64,000 nt of DNA from Spirulina subsalsa PCC 9445 (GCF_000314005.1 NZ_JH980292.1:5119894-5183893); one strand, 5' to 3'. Positions 38,301 to 46,072 are shown, numbered from the stretch's first letter. The notes: generated by a model from the letters alone, not told the origin. Program-made: numbers and translations.

Positions 38301-38751
38301 TTTGAGTCTTTGCCCAATCTTCGGGAAATGCAGTGCAGGTGAAGACTTCTAAGGCAGCTTGGAAGCAGCGAATCCCCCGCTCGATATTTTCGGCTCGCTC
38401 TCCGCGCAGACGATTCCAGTAAGCAACCGCCAAACTGTTTTGAATCGTTGCCCAAGCTTCGGGATTATCTTGACAGTCCCAAAAATCTAGGGCTTTGATG
38501 TAAATCGCAATGGCAATTTCTACATTAATCGCCCGTTGACCGTGGGGAAATTGCTGCACCAAATTGGCAAAATTGAACAAACCACTGATGTTGCTGCGAG
38601 TGGCAAAGGCGGGAATGAGTGCGATCAGATCCTCATTCAGCTTGTCTTGCTGGCGTTCAAGGAAGGGATAAACAACGGAGGGATTAAAGCTGCTCTCATA
38701 GGTCAAGCGCAGAGCTTCTTGTAAAAACGCTTCGTACTGTTCCATCGCCAC
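35305..38751 (-). CDS. TPR-repeat protein with C-terminal CHAT (caspase-like) protease domain
   Basis: 1148 aa. Residues about 70-600 are a tandem array of TPR-like units of 46 residues, several almost identical. The C-terminal CHAT domain (about 820-1148) has the His in IIHFACHGGFN (near 956) and the Cys in VILSACETG (near 1026), the catalytic dyad of clan CD proteases such as HetF and TPR-CHAT effectors. The domain is complete, so the enzyme should be active. The start is GTG; an ATG two codons inside is an equally good start. It is the first gene of a minus-strand operon with xisH, xisI and two unknown genes. Such TPR-CHAT proteins usually cleave a neighbouring effector when the repeats sense a ligand. 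Confidence 0.92.
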   Translation of the reverse strand: MAMEQYEAFLQEALRLTYESSFNPSVVYPFLERQQDKLNEDLIALIPAFATRSNISGLFNFANLVQQFPHGQRAINVEIAIAIYIKALDFWDCQDNPEAWATIQNSLAVAYWNRLRGERAENIERGIRCFQAALEVFTCTAFPEDWAKTQNNLGTAYCDRIRGERADNIEEGIRYYQAALEVFTCTAFPEDWAKTQNNLGTAYCDRIRGERADNIEEGIRYYQAALEVRTRTAFPEDWARTQNNLGNAYRNRIRGERADNIEEGIRYFQAALEVLTRTAFPQYWATTQMNLGEAYRNRIRGERADNIEEGIRCYQAALEVFTRTAFPEDWAKTQNNLGNAYSNRIRGKGANNIIKEAIRRFQVALEFYSRTSFPEKWPDPQNNLATAYQIRIIRRERANNIIEEAIRRFQVALEVRLRNAFPEDWARAENNLAIAHSNRIQRKRADNIEEALRCFQAALEVYTRTAFPYEWARTQMNLGAAYWRRIRGERTDNIESAIRCFQSALEVLTRKAFPYEWATTQNNLGAAYEQQGQAATAINCYQAALEVYTPSSFPLDCLRTGRNLGDLGYNLQNWEIAIEGYDNAIRAVEQSRDWATNPQTKQQLIADALPLYGRMIQACFQLQRYEQALLTVERSKARTFTELLHNANRLPQNATPDQIQRYQQLNREIAALQYALNDQPPTDPTNPQPGQRSHNLPNPAPQTTPLLTLIQQRKALLAEINDPTFNAFETVKPELPDFSQLLNNTTAILQWFLPQDSDLGAYAFLITHQNSQTHIHPHRYSPAQRQALDQFNQTYNDDYRQNSWYEALDQRLDHLAQLLDLPQLLTHRPNPCDHLILIPHLYLHLFPLHALTIPIQTATNPEGASIAPLQDCFEKGVRYAPSCQILAYLYNRPRPQTTAPFFAIQNPTQDLPYTDVEIDLIRRRFDPAHILKHAAANKPAFAQPTTRAQLENSEIIHFACHGGFNSTNPLNSALILAGDKPAPPDGDRTLTLRDGRRFDTEHQGLTAAEIYRNLKLACRLVILSACETGRLDTRTTDEYIGLANALLYAGSNTVVDTLWCVDDFATAFVAVRFHEELTPNRTIPQALKAAQTWFRTCTPAQILNWCKQTFDFSEDDLDRCQIRLNRYNPQTPFNQRLYWSAFRVNGLE
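37080..38400 (-). repeat. 138-bp tandem repeats encoding the TPR array
   Basis: The array has a period of 138 bp (46 codons). Two neighbouring units starting near 38101 and 38239 are essentially identical over more than 120 bp, and others upstream differ by few bases. Such DNA-level identity points to recent unit duplication or gene conversion, as in fast-evolving sensor arrays. Confidence 0.85.
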
Positions 38752-38794
38752 ACCACCAGCAAAGACATCCCCCCCATTTTAACCCCCCAACCCC

Positions 38795-38887
38795 GAAACC
38801 GGGTTGCGTTCATCCCCTCGTTTGCCCCCCAACCCCTACCAAAAACCCGGTTTCTCACCTCAAGCCTGAAACCGGGTTTCTTGCACC
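38795..38887. repeat. GAAACCGGGTTTC palindrome repeat, block A
   Basis: Contains GAAACCGGGTT, then AAACCCGGTTTC and a perfect GAAACCGGGTTTC palindrome (38868-38880), followed by TTGCACCAACCCC. The same unit recurs at 40349, 41160 and 41810. It lies in the promoter region between the CHAT operon and the vapBC-like pair. Confidence 0.8.
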
Positions 38888-38954
38888 AACCCCTTACCCC
38901 CCGAACCCCCTCCCCAACAAGTACAATTAAAACAACCCACAACTGAGGTAGATC

Positions 38955-39179
38955 ATGAGTCCTCTCCTAGAAAAAGTCTTAGCAGAAATTACCCAACTCA
39001 ATCAGCAAGAACAGCGACAACTGATCTCCTACCTCATTACCCACTATCAACAACAGCCCCACCCATTAACAAACCCAACCATCAGCCGCAAAAACCTCTT
39101 TGGCTGTATGCAAGGCAAAATCAAAATTGCCGACGACTTTAACGCCCCCCTCAAAGACTTTGCCGAGTACATGGAATGA
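38955..39179 (+). CDS. Antitoxin of a VapBC-type module
   Basis: 74 aa, acidic. The helical N-terminus (LLEKVLAEITQLNQQEQRQL) resembles DUF2281/RelB-like antitoxins, and the C-terminal DFNAPLKDFAEYME tail is the usual toxin-contacting segment. Its stop overlaps the start of the PIN toxin gene by 4 bp, so the two are translationally coupled. It should neutralise that toxin and repress the operon. Confidence 0.85.
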   Translation: MSPLLEKVLAEITQLNQQEQRQLISYLITHYQQQPHPLTNPTISRKNLFGCMQGKIKIADDFNAPLKDFAEYME

Positions 39180-39562
39180 AACTATTGTTAGATACACACA
39201 TCTTTATTTGGCTTATCGATGGCAATTCAAACCTTAGCCAAACCGCAAAACAAGCCATCGAAGATCAAAAAAACACCCTACATCTCAGCATTGCTAGCCT
39301 CTGGGAAATAACCATTAAAACAAGCCTGGGTAAACTCGAACTTGCTATCCCACTCGAACAAATTTTAATGAACTATATCCTTCCCAGCGGTATTGAAATT
39401 TTACCGATTTATCTTCCACACTTATTAACCCTAAAAACTCTACCGTTCCATCATCGAGATCCCTTTGATCGATTGTTAATTGCCCAAGCCAAATCGGAAA
39501 CATTCGCATTGGTATCAGAAGACCGTATATTTAAGCAATATGACGTAGAAATATTTTGGTGA
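39176..39562 (+). CDS. PIN-domain ribonuclease toxin (VapC family)
   Basis: 128 aa. PIN motifs: Asp6 in LLLDTHIFIW, Glu in IASLWEITIK, the acidic HHRDPFDRLLIAQA, and SEDRIF. This subfamily (LLDTHIFLW) is a Mg-dependent RNase that cleaves tRNA or mRNA when its antitoxin is lost. The active-site residues are intact. It forms an operon with the preceding antitoxin gene. Confidence 0.92.
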   Translation: MKLLLDTHIFIWLIDGNSNLSQTAKQAIEDQKNTLHLSIASLWEITIKTSLGKLELAIPLEQILMNYILPSGIEILPIYLPHLLTLKTLPFHHRDPFDRLLIAQAKSETFALVSEDRIFKQYDVEIFW

Positions 39563-39563
39563 T

Positions 39564-39890
39564 TTATAAATAAATTCCCTCTCGATGAACATTCAGTAAA
39601 AAAGGACTTTTTTCGTGATTAAACCGAAAATCAGAAATAAAAGCACGGGAAATTACCGTATCATACCTTAAAGACAACTCTTGAATAAACTCACTCGTTC
39701 TCTCAATTTCCTGAGCATAGTCAAAACCCGACTGCAAAACAATCAACAAATCAATATCTGAATCAAGCCGCGCTTCCCCCCTTGCCTGAGAACCATACAA
39801 CACAATCTGACTCACCCGCTCCTGATAATGCACCCCAAACCAACCCTTGATCAACTCAATAATTTCCGATAAATTTTGATGTTGCATCAC
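39564..39890 (-). CDS. MNT-type minimal nucleotidyltransferase
   Basis: 108 aa. The nucleotidyltransferase signature is intact: GS in LYGSQARGEA, then D-x-D in DSDIDLLI. Members act as antitoxins by AMPylating or inhibiting a HEPN RNase encoded next door. No HEPN gene lies on either side here, so this is an orphan or acts on a distant partner. It is convergent with the PIN toxin gene, 1 bp apart. The sequence upstream of its start repeats the one upstream of the CHAT gene. Confidence 0.88.
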   Translation of the reverse strand: MMQHQNLSEIIELIKGWFGVHYQERVSQIVLYGSQARGEARLDSDIDLLIVLQSGFDYAQEIERTSEFIQELSLRYDTVISRAFISDFRFNHEKSPFLLNVHREGIYL

Positions 39891-39931
39891 ACGAAATTTG
39901 TCCCTAGCGCAAAAATTCTAATCACCTCAGC

Positions 39932-39995
39932 CATTGCCACACCATCAGCAAAGACATCCCCCCCATTTTAACCCCCAACCCCGAAACCGGGTTTC
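39932..39995. repeat. GAAACCGGGTTTC palindrome repeat, block B, with copied CHAT-upstream sequence
   Basis: 39932-39982 is nearly identical to 38744-38795, the region around and upstream of the CHAT start codon. It is followed by a perfect GAAACCGGGTTTC palindrome (39983-39995). The shared segment suggests that the repeat family carries or captured this flank. Confidence 0.7.
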
Positions 39996-40072
39996 TTCCG
40001 TAGAGGCAATCCTCAATAGGTCTAAAATCAGCAATACTAGATCCAGTCAGCATCAAAAGGAGTAGAGTCGCC

Positions 40073-40273
40073 ATGACCGAATTACTCGAAAGTGCGATCG
40101 CCCGATTACAAACCTTGTCCGAAAGTGAGCAAAATGCGATCGCTGCCATCATCCTAGAAGAAATTGAGGATGAGCGCCGTTGGGATGAAGCCTTCTCACG
40201 TTCTCCGGATCTTCTGGCTCAACTCGCCGCTTCAGCAATGGCTGAATATCATGGGGGCAAAACTAACAACTAG
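40073..40273 (+). CDS. Orphan antitoxin-like protein
   Basis: 66 aa. MTELLESAIARLQTLSESEQ, then AIIL-EI-DE-RWDEAFSRSPDLLAQLA, is a common cyanobacterial antitoxin pattern. Homologues are normally followed at once by a RelE/PIN-type toxin gene. Here the protein ends early (GGKTNN) and the following 220 bp are repeats with no toxin ORF. The toxin gene and perhaps the antitoxin's last residues were probably lost to repeat insertion. Confidence 0.7.
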   Translation: MTELLESAIARLQTLSESEQNAIAAIILEEIEDERRWDEAFSRSPDLLAQLAASAMAEYHGGKTNN

Positions 40274-40348
40274 CTCAAATTCTTCTTTGGTCATTTTACA
40301 CACCTGCTTACAACTGTTTATTTTACCCCCCTTCCCCCCCCAAGCCAA

Positions 40349-40481
40349 GAAACCGGGTTGTGTCCATCCTCTCGTTTGCCCCCCAAATCCCTACCAAAAA
40401 CCCGGTTTCCGACCTCAAGCCCGAAACCGGGTTTCTTGCACCAACCCCTTACCCACCATCACCCCCCTGAAACCCGGTTTC
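40349..40481. repeat. GAAACCGGGTTTC palindrome repeat, block C
   Basis: Same composite as block A: GAAACCGGGTTG, AAACCCGGTTTC, GAAACCGGGTTTC, TTGCACCAACCCC, then AAACCCGGTTTC. It occupies the space between the orphan antitoxin and the second PIN toxin gene. Confidence 0.8.
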
Positions 40482-40491
40482 TTTCCCACCA

Positions 40492-40902
40492 CTAGCCACT
40501 CGACTTAGGACTGATAAGGACAAGTTCAGGGAAATAGGTTTGGTAACGGGTAGCATCACGAGTGAGCAGATTGTACCCAGACACAACCCCATGAGCACCA
40601 ATATAGAAATCCGGTAAAGGCGATCTTTTCACACCACCCCTACGACGATAGGCTAAAAAAGCCTGACCCGCTAAAAATGCCGCCTCATAAAGTAATCCAT
40701 CCCTCTGAAAAAAGCGAAATACTGATTCCACCTCCGTCACAGCCTTAAACCCAATCGAAACTTCCGCATAAATAATCGGGTTGATATGCAATGTTCCACT
40801 CTCAGCACAATCAGCCAATTGTGCGGCTGACCAGTCAAACCAATAAGGATCTTCAGTTAAGACATCCAGAATCACATTACTATCCACGAGGAAATCCGTC
40901 AT
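40492..40902 (-). CDS. PIN-domain toxin (VapC family)
   Basis: 136 aa. Motifs: Asp in FLVDSNVILDVL, Glu in IIYAEVSIGF, Asp in SPLPDFYIGAHG, and TRDATRY near the C-terminus, all in VapC order. It is a predicted Mg-dependent RNase. The start overlaps the preceding antitoxin gene by 4 bp on the minus strand, forming a standard module. It belongs to a different subfamily from the PIN protein at 39176. Confidence 0.92.
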   Translation of the reverse strand: MTDFLVDSNVILDVLTEDPYWFDWSAAQLADCAESGTLHINPIIYAEVSIGFKAVTEVESVFRFFQRDGLLYEAAFLAGQAFLAYRRRGGVKRSPLPDFYIGAHGVVSGYNLLTRDATRYQTYFPELVLISPKSSG

Positions 40903-41108
40903 TCCTCACCCCGCGTTAAACTCAAAATCTCATCAGTACTCAGATCCCCCGTCGCCTTTCCTCGCAGACTCGCAATTAAATTTGCTCCTTGATGCGAATT
41001 ATTTTGATACCGCCAAGCCAAAAAATCTAAAAATATTTTCGCCTCATCCAGAGCAGGCTGGGGCAGATTACGCAAAATCGCTAAAATTTCAGTTTCCGTA
41101 GTGAGCAT
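40899..41108 (-). CDS. Antitoxin paired with the second PIN toxin
   Basis: 69 aa from the ATG at 41108. A TTG two codons upstream also opens the frame, but the ATG is more plausible. The helical region NLPQPALDEAKIFLDFLAWRY and the acidic C-terminal LSTDEILSLTRGEE are typical of antitoxins that pair with this PIN type. A 4-bp overlap with the toxin gene supports translational coupling. Confidence 0.83.
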   Translation of the reverse strand: MLTTETEILAILRNLPQPALDEAKIFLDFLAWRYQNNSHQGANLIASLRGKATGDLSTDEILSLTRGEE

Positions 41109-41159
41109 CGTCAATTTTTCAGAATACTACCCCCAATTCTACCCCATTCCCAAAATCGA

Positions 41160-41440
41160 GAAACCGGGTTGCGCTTATCCCTCATTTTCCCCCAACCCCT
41201 CCCAAAAACCCGGTTTCTCACCTCAAGGCCGAAACCGGGTTTCTTGCACCAACCCCTTACCCACCATCACCCCCCTGAAACCCGGTTTCTTTCCCCCCAC
41301 TAACCAAGAAACCGGGTTGCGTTTATCTTCTTGTTTTCTCCTAAATCCCTACCAAAAACGCGGTTTCTGATCTCAAGGCTGAAACCGGGTTTCTTGCACC
41401 AACCCCTTGCCCCCCATCACCCCCCCTGAAACCCGGTTTC
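41160..41440. repeat. GAAACCGGGTTTC palindrome repeat, block D (two tandem composite units)
   Basis: Two roughly 145-bp composites in tandem, each with a GAAACCGGGTTGCG start, an AAACCCGGTTTC / GAAACCGGGTTTC pair and the TTGCACCAACCCCTT tail. This is the densest block of the family, and it borders the decayed RAYT gene at 41451. It fills the gene-free stretch before that pseudogene. Confidence 0.82.
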
Positions 41441-41450
41441 TAACTGCTTG

Positions 41451-41783
41451 TTATTCATCGAACATTAAATGCTGAATCGCAGTAGTTTGGATCGAACTTT
41501 CTACAAATAAACGGTAATTGGCGGCTGACTCAAAATAACCCTGCATTGCATCCAACTTAGGTAAACTTCCCCGTCGTAGCCCTAAATATTCTGGATAACT
41601 CGAAAACTCCCAATCTTCAGGTCGATTGACGAGGTTTGCTTTCACCGGGTTTAAATGAATGTACCGGGTTAACTGCCATAAATACTCATCTGAATCAACA
41701 GCGATCGCTTGAAATCGACCCTGAAATAAACTACCCACTCGTCGATATCGCTGGTTGATGGCTTTTGTATAAGATAATCCAAA
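41451..41783 (-). pseudogene. Truncated REP-associated transposase (C-terminal half)
   Basis: The readable frame gives QRYRRVGSLFQGRFQAI and RYIHLNPVKANLV, the C-terminal half of a Y1-family RAYT including the nucleophile-helix motif but with His in place of a usual Tyr context. The N-terminal half with the HUH motif is absent; an in-frame stop at 41784-41786 closes the frame. GAAACCGGGTTTC repeats flank it on both sides, so it was probably the transposase that served this family. Confidence 0.82.
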
Positions 41784-41809
41784 CTACTGGGATCACCTTT
41801 AGACAACAA

Positions 41810-41941
41810 GAAACCGGGTTGCGTTCATTTTCTCATTTCCTCCCAACTCCTACCAAAAACCCGGTTTCTGACCTCAAGCCTGAAACCGGGTTGCACCCAT
41901 CCCCTCGTTTTCCCCCAAACCCCTAACAAAAACCCGGTTTC
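41810..41941. repeat. GAAACCGGGTTTC palindrome repeat, block E
   Basis: One and a half composite units: GAAACCGGGTTGCG, AAACCCGGTTTC, GAAACCGGGTTG, AAACCCGGTTTC. It lies between the RAYT pseudogene and uvrC. Confidence 0.8.
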
Positions 41942-42031
41942 TGAACTCATCCCTCCCTAAACCCTGCCCAAGTAGTACAATCAAAGCAATCCAAAAGGTA
42001 ACTCGTTTTCTGTTTCATCACCTGTTGACCC

Positions 42032-43900
42032 TTGCTAAACTCTACCCCTAGTCCCCCACACATTGAACAACGACTAAAGGAAATCCCCTTGGAACCGGGG
42101 GTGTATTTGATGCGAGATAGTCATGGGCAGATTCTCTATATCGGCAAATCCAAAAAATTGCGATCGCGAGTTCGTTCCTATTTTCGCTCCTCCCAACCCC
42201 TAAGTGACCGCATCGCCCTGATGGTGCGTCAAGTGGCAGATATTGAATTTATCGTCACCGATACTGAATCTGAAGCCCTAGCATTAGAAGCAAATTTAGT
42301 CAAGCAACATCAACCTTATTTTAATGTTCTGTTAAAAGATGACAAAAAATACCCCTATATTTGCATTACTTGGTCAGACGATTATCCCCGTATTTTTATC
42401 ACCCGAAAACGACGACTCACCCAAGCCAAAGACCGCTACTATGGCCCCTATGTAGACACGGGAGTTTTACGCAATACCCTCCACCTCATTAAGCGGATTT
42501 TCCCCTTGCGTCAGCGTCCTAAACCCCTGTTTAAAGACCGTCCCTGTTTGAATTATGACATTGGGCGCTGTCCGGGAGTCTGTCAAAGTTTAATCACCCC
42601 CCAAGACTATCAGAAAATTGTCCAAAAAGTGGCGATGATTTTCCAAGGCAGAACCGGGGAATTAATTGATGCACTCACCCGACAAATGGAGGAAGCGTCG
42701 GCAGAATTAAACTTTGAACTGGCGGCTAAATTACGGGATCAAATTCAGGGGTTAAGTCAACTTCAGGGGGAGCAAAAAGTCTCTTTACCCGATGATACAA
42801 TTTCCCGAGATGCTATTGCTTTGGCGACCAATGAACAGCATTGTTGTATTCAACTTTTCCAGATCCGTGCTGGGAAATTAGTAGGTCGTTTAGGCTTTTT
42901 TGCGGACGCTCAAAGTGGGACACCGGGGGCTATTTTACAACGAGTGTTAGAAGAACACTATTGGCAAGTTGACCCGGTAGAAATTCCCAGCGAAATTTTA
43001 GTTCAGTATGACCTGCCCCAAGGGGATTTATTAACCGAGTGGCTGACGGAAAAACGGGGGCGAAAAGTGCATCTGTTAACCCCCCAGCGCCAGACTAAGG
43101 CCGAATTAGTGGAACTGGTGGAACGCAATGCCCAGTATGAGTTAGACTGGACTCAGAAAAAATGCGATCGCAATCTAGAAGCCCTACAAGACCTCGCCCA
43201 AGTCTTAGACCTCCCCACCCTTCCCAAACGCATTGAGGGTTACGATATTTCCCACATTCAAGGGTCTAATGCCGTGGCCTCCCAAGTGGTTTTTATTGAT
43301 GGCATCCCCGCGAAACAACATTACCGCCACTATAAGATTCAAAACCCAGAAATTAGGATAGGACATTCCGATGATTTCGCCAGTTTAGCCGAAGTCATCG
43401 GCCGTCGTTTTCGCCGTTATTTAGACAATCCCCAACTCTCCCCCCAAGAAGATCCCGATTTTCCCGATTTAGTCATGATTGACGGAGGGAAAGGACAACT
43501 TTCTGCGGTGGTGGCTGTTTTGCAGTCTCACCCAGAATCCTCTCTGTTGGCCGAGTTATCTGTAGTGAGTTTAGCCAAACAACGGGAGGAAATTTTTCTA
43601 CCCGGACAGTCTAAACCGTTAGCCACAGATCCAGATCAACCGGGGGTTCAATTATTACGACGACTGCGGGATGAAGCCCATCGTTTTGCTGTCACCTTCC
43701 ACCGTCAACAGCGCTTAGAACAGAGTCGGCGATCGCGCTTAGAAGAAATTCCCGGATTAGGATTTGAACGACAAAAGCAATTACTAGCTCATTTCCATGC
43801 CATTGACTCTATCCGAGAAGCGACCCCAGAGCAATTACAACAAGTCCCCGGAATTGGTCAAAAATTAGCCCAAGAAATTCACAACTATTTCCACCCCTAA
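42032..43900 (+). CDS. uvrC: UvrABC system protein C, excision nuclease
   Basis: Makes both incisions in nucleotide excision repair after UvrA/UvrB find a lesion. 622 aa, normal length. The GIY-YIG domain is N-terminal ([26 protein letters not shown]), followed by the UVR motif (about 205-240, [13 protein letters not shown]), the RNase H-like 3' nuclease domain ([17 protein letters not shown]) and tandem helix-hairpin-helix motifs at the C-terminus (IPGLG, VPGIG). The start is TTG because a stop lies two codons upstream and no ATG fits before the GIY-YIG domain. Confidence 0.97.
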   Translation: MLNSTPSPPHIEQRLKEIPLEPGVYLMRDSHGQILYIGKSKKLRSRVRSYFRSSQPLSDRIALMVRQVADIEFIVTDTESEALALEANLVKQHQPYFNVLLKDDKKYPYICITWSDDYPRIFITRKRRLTQAKDRYYGPYVDTGVLRNTLHLIKRIFPLRQRPKPLFKDRPCLNYDIGRCPGVCQSLITPQDYQKIVQKVAMIFQGRTGELIDALTRQMEEASAELNFELAAKLRDQIQGLSQLQGEQKVSLPDDTISRDAIALATNEQHCCIQLFQIRAGKLVGRLGFFADAQSGTPGAILQRVLEEHYWQVDPVEIPSEILVQYDLPQGDLLTEWLTEKRGRKVHLLTPQRQTKAELVELVERNAQYELDWTQKKCDRNLEALQDLAQVLDLPTLPKRIEGYDISHIQGSNAVASQVVFIDGIPAKQHYRHYKIQNPEIRIGHSDDFASLAEVIGRRFRRYLDNPQLSPQEDPDFPDLVMIDGGKGQLSAVVAVLQSHPESSLLAELSVVSLAKQREEIFLPGQSKPLATDPDQPGVQLLRRLRDEAHRFAVTFHRQQRLEQSRRSRLEEIPGLGFERQKQLLAHFHAIDSIREATPEQLQQVPGIGQKLAQEIHNYFHP

Positions 43901-43915
43901 CCAAGAAAACCCCCC

Positions 43916-43992
43916 GTAGGTTGGGTGCAGCGACAGCGAAACCCAACACTCAAGAGGAAAGTGTTGGGTTCATTTCATTGCAGCCAACCTAC
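43916..43992. repeat. Long GTAGGTTGGG palindrome between convergent genes
   Basis: GTAGGTTGGGTGCAGCGA at the left and its near-complement ending CAGCCAACCTAC at the right form a 77-bp hairpin, with CCCAACACT / AGTGTTGGG as the inner stem. A related sequence is at 26754. It separates uvrC (plus) from the PEP-CTERM gene (minus) and may act as a terminator for both. Confidence 0.75.
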
Positions 43993-44005
43993 AAAGCAGA
44001 GACTC

Positions 44006-44878
44006 CTAGGCATTATTCGCCCGTTTGCGACGAGTCGTTAACACACCGAACGCGACAGCACCTAAACCAATTATCATCGTAGGTTCGGGAACGGGTTGGG
44101 TTTGTAAACCTACCACCTTAAAGTCAGGGCCATTATAAAAAGCGGCATTTTTGCCCGTATTTTCCAACAATCCCAAATCATCTAAGGAAACAGTGTTATT
44201 GAAGAAACTGTTTCCTTTCGCTACTATACGAACCCCATGAATGAGAGAAGAAAGTCCTAAATCCTCAAGAGAGATCCCAATAGAACCCACGTTTTGAACA
44301 CTATTGCCAATTTCCATCGTACCCATACGGAATCCGGCATCAGCCCACTGACGAGCGTCGAGATTGAGCAAATTTCCTAACAAGTTACCTTGTTTGTCAA
44401 GGGCTTGAATAGACATCCCGCTATTTCTGCCCCGTTCCCAGAACAACAGGTTATTCACGGCTGTTTCAAAGAACAGATCCATTGAGACAGTCCCTCTATC
44501 TTCCCCATCAATAATGCTGCCCAGGTTCTGATTTCCTAACGCTTCTACAGCCCCCTCATTGGTGAGATCCTCTTGGGATAAACCAATAGTTGCTAAACGT
44601 CCCATATCCGCACTGGCTGCCCCCGTATTTCCCCCTGTGAAGGCATCATTGTAGAGGATGTTCACATTATCAACTAAGGAGAAATTGCTAAATGTCTGAC
44701 CATCAAAGGTGACGGAATCCAGCATGATATCACCGCGCCAGCGATTATCTCCGCTTAAGCTGGGGTTAGTCGAAAAATTTGTCTGGAAATAAAAACCTGC
44801 TGCTTGCGCGGCACTACTTAATCCGAGGCTGCTGGCTAAAATTCCTGCAAAGATAGATAAGCTGAGTTTAGTGTTCAT
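44006..44878 (-). CDS. PEP-CTERM sorted exported protein
   Basis: 290 aa. Signal peptide at 1-26 (cleavage near AAQAA). The C-terminus has the PEP-CTERM signal: VPEPTMIIGLGAVAFGVL followed by RRKR, which exosortase recognises to sort proteins to the surface or extracellular matrix. The middle is beta-rich with no catalytic motif seen. It is transcribed alone with an AT-rich upstream region (44879-45140). Its role is probably structural in the cell envelope or sheath. Confidence 0.87.
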   Translation of the reverse strand: MNTKLSLSIFAGILASSLGLSSAAQAAGFYFQTNFSTNPSLSGDNRWRGDIMLDSVTFDGQTFSNFSLVDNVNILYNDAFTGGNTGAASADMGRLATIGLSQEDLTNEGAVEALGNQNLGSIIDGEDRGTVSMDLFFETAVNNLLFWERGRNSGMSIQALDKQGNLLGNLLNLDARQWADAGFRMGTMEIGNSVQNVGSIGISLEDLGLSSLIHGVRIVAKGNSFFNNTVSLDDLGLLENTGKNAAFYNGPDFKVVGLQTQPVPEPTMIIGLGAVAFGVLTTRRKRANNA

Positions 44879-45140
44879 TCGTCGTTTACCTTATTTTCTA
44901 GTTTTTCTCAATGCTCTAGAAGACCCTGTTGCTCCCTTTATAACTAATAGGTTGAGGGAGCGACAAGGGCAAATCAGGTCTTTTTACGAAAACTTGTTCC
45001 TTTTTTGATCTCTATAAAGTTTGTATAAAGATAACTTGCTTAAACTTTTTTTGTAATTGCCGCAACCGAGTTTTCACGGAATTAACCTTGATCGGGTAGT
45101 AATTCTAGGGGAATTCATAAATTCCCCTAGAATCGGAAAG

Positions 45141-45608
45141 TTAGAAACGTTTCAAGGCGCGCTGCATATCTCTTTGATCTTGGCGTTGTTTCGTCGTTTC
45201 CCGTTTATCGTGGAGTTTTTTCCCACGTCCTAAACCGAGAACCAGTTTCACCCAACCTCGCTTAAAATACATTTTCAACGGCACGAGGGTTAAGCCTTTT
45301 TGTTCCAATTTGCCGACTAATTTATTAATTTCCTTGCGTTTCATTAATAACTTACGCGTCCGACGAGGATCATGGTTAAAGTAATCGCTACTCTCTTGGT
45401 AAGGGGAGATATGAACGTTAATTAACCAGGCTTCTCCGTTACGGATCAGCCCATAGCCATCCTGCATATTAACCCGTCCGGCACGGATGGATTTAACTTC
45501 GGTACCGACTAATTGAATTCCGGCTTCGTAGGTTTCTACGATTTCATACAGATATCTCGCCTTACGATTATCTGTAATGATTTTAACGCCGCTTTTCTCT
45601 TCTCCCAT
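45141..45608 (-). CDS. smpB: SsrA-binding protein SmpB
   Basis: 155 aa. Binds tmRNA (SsrA) and delivers it to stalled ribosomes in trans-translation. Family motifs are present: NRKARYLYEIVETYEAGIQL, GTEVKSIRAGRVNMQDGY, the HISPY segment, and the basic C-terminal tail (GLGRGKKLHDKRETTKQRD-type). Length is normal. The ssrA gene is not in the window. Confidence 0.97.
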   Translation of the reverse strand: MGEEKSGVKIITDNRKARYLYEIVETYEAGIQLVGTEVKSIRAGRVNMQDGYGLIRNGEAWLINVHISPYQESSDYFNHDPRRTRKLLMKRKEINKLVGKLEQKGLTLVPLKMYFKRGWVKLVLGLGRGKKLHDKRETTKQRQDQRDMQRALKRF

Positions 45609-45669
45609 GGTTTTTTCCTGAAGTGATCATTTTGAAAGAATGGGGGGTAAACCCAAAATATTTGAGCAG

Positions 45670-45729
45670 GAAACCCGGTTTCTGAGTGACGTTCGGGGTT
45701 TTAGGGTGATTGGACTGAGAAACCGGATA
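45670..45729. repeat. GAAACCGGGTTTC-family repeat, block F
   Basis: GAAACCCGGTTTC (45670-45682) and GAGAAACCGGATAA (from 45717) are diverged members of the palindrome family, 3.7 kb from the main cluster. Confidence 0.55.
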
Positions 45730-45814
45730 ATGAGCGCCTAACGGGTGAATGGACTCGATCTTGCGTTGTTCGCCTATTTTGAGATCCTACAATATTTTGC
45801 CGGGTCTCAAGGGA

Positions 45815-46072
45815 TTAGTTGGCGAGGGGGACGGGGGTTTTCCAGATAGCTAGGGGACGGGTTTCCGGTTTAGACTGGGGGAGGGTGGAGGATTCTAAGA
45901 CTTCGACTTCAATTTTCACCGCAATCAAGTATTCTCCAGAAGCGGAACCTACGGCCTGGGCGATCGCATTTTGTAAATCTGGCCGTTCCCCAGTCATGGG
46001 ATTGCGCAACACACACTGATCCCAAGGGTGTTCGGCGTTCGGATCTAAATGGAGGATGTAGTGCTTGGTCAT
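45815..46072 (-). CDS. Conserved hypothetical protein
   Basis: 85 aa from the ATG at 46072 (MTKHYILHLDPNAEHPWDQC). The frame stays open upstream to 46174, but that extension is low in coding character and rich in hydrophobic and Ser/Thr residues, so the internal ATG is preferred. The NAIAQAVGSASGEYLIAVKIEVEVLE segment looks like an alpha-beta unit. No family was recognised, and no operon partner is evident. Confidence 0.6.
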   Translation of the reverse strand: MTKHYILHLDPNAEHPWDQCVLRNPMTGERPDLQNAIAQAVGSASGEYLIAVKIEVEVLESSTLPQSKPETRPLAIWKTPVPLAN

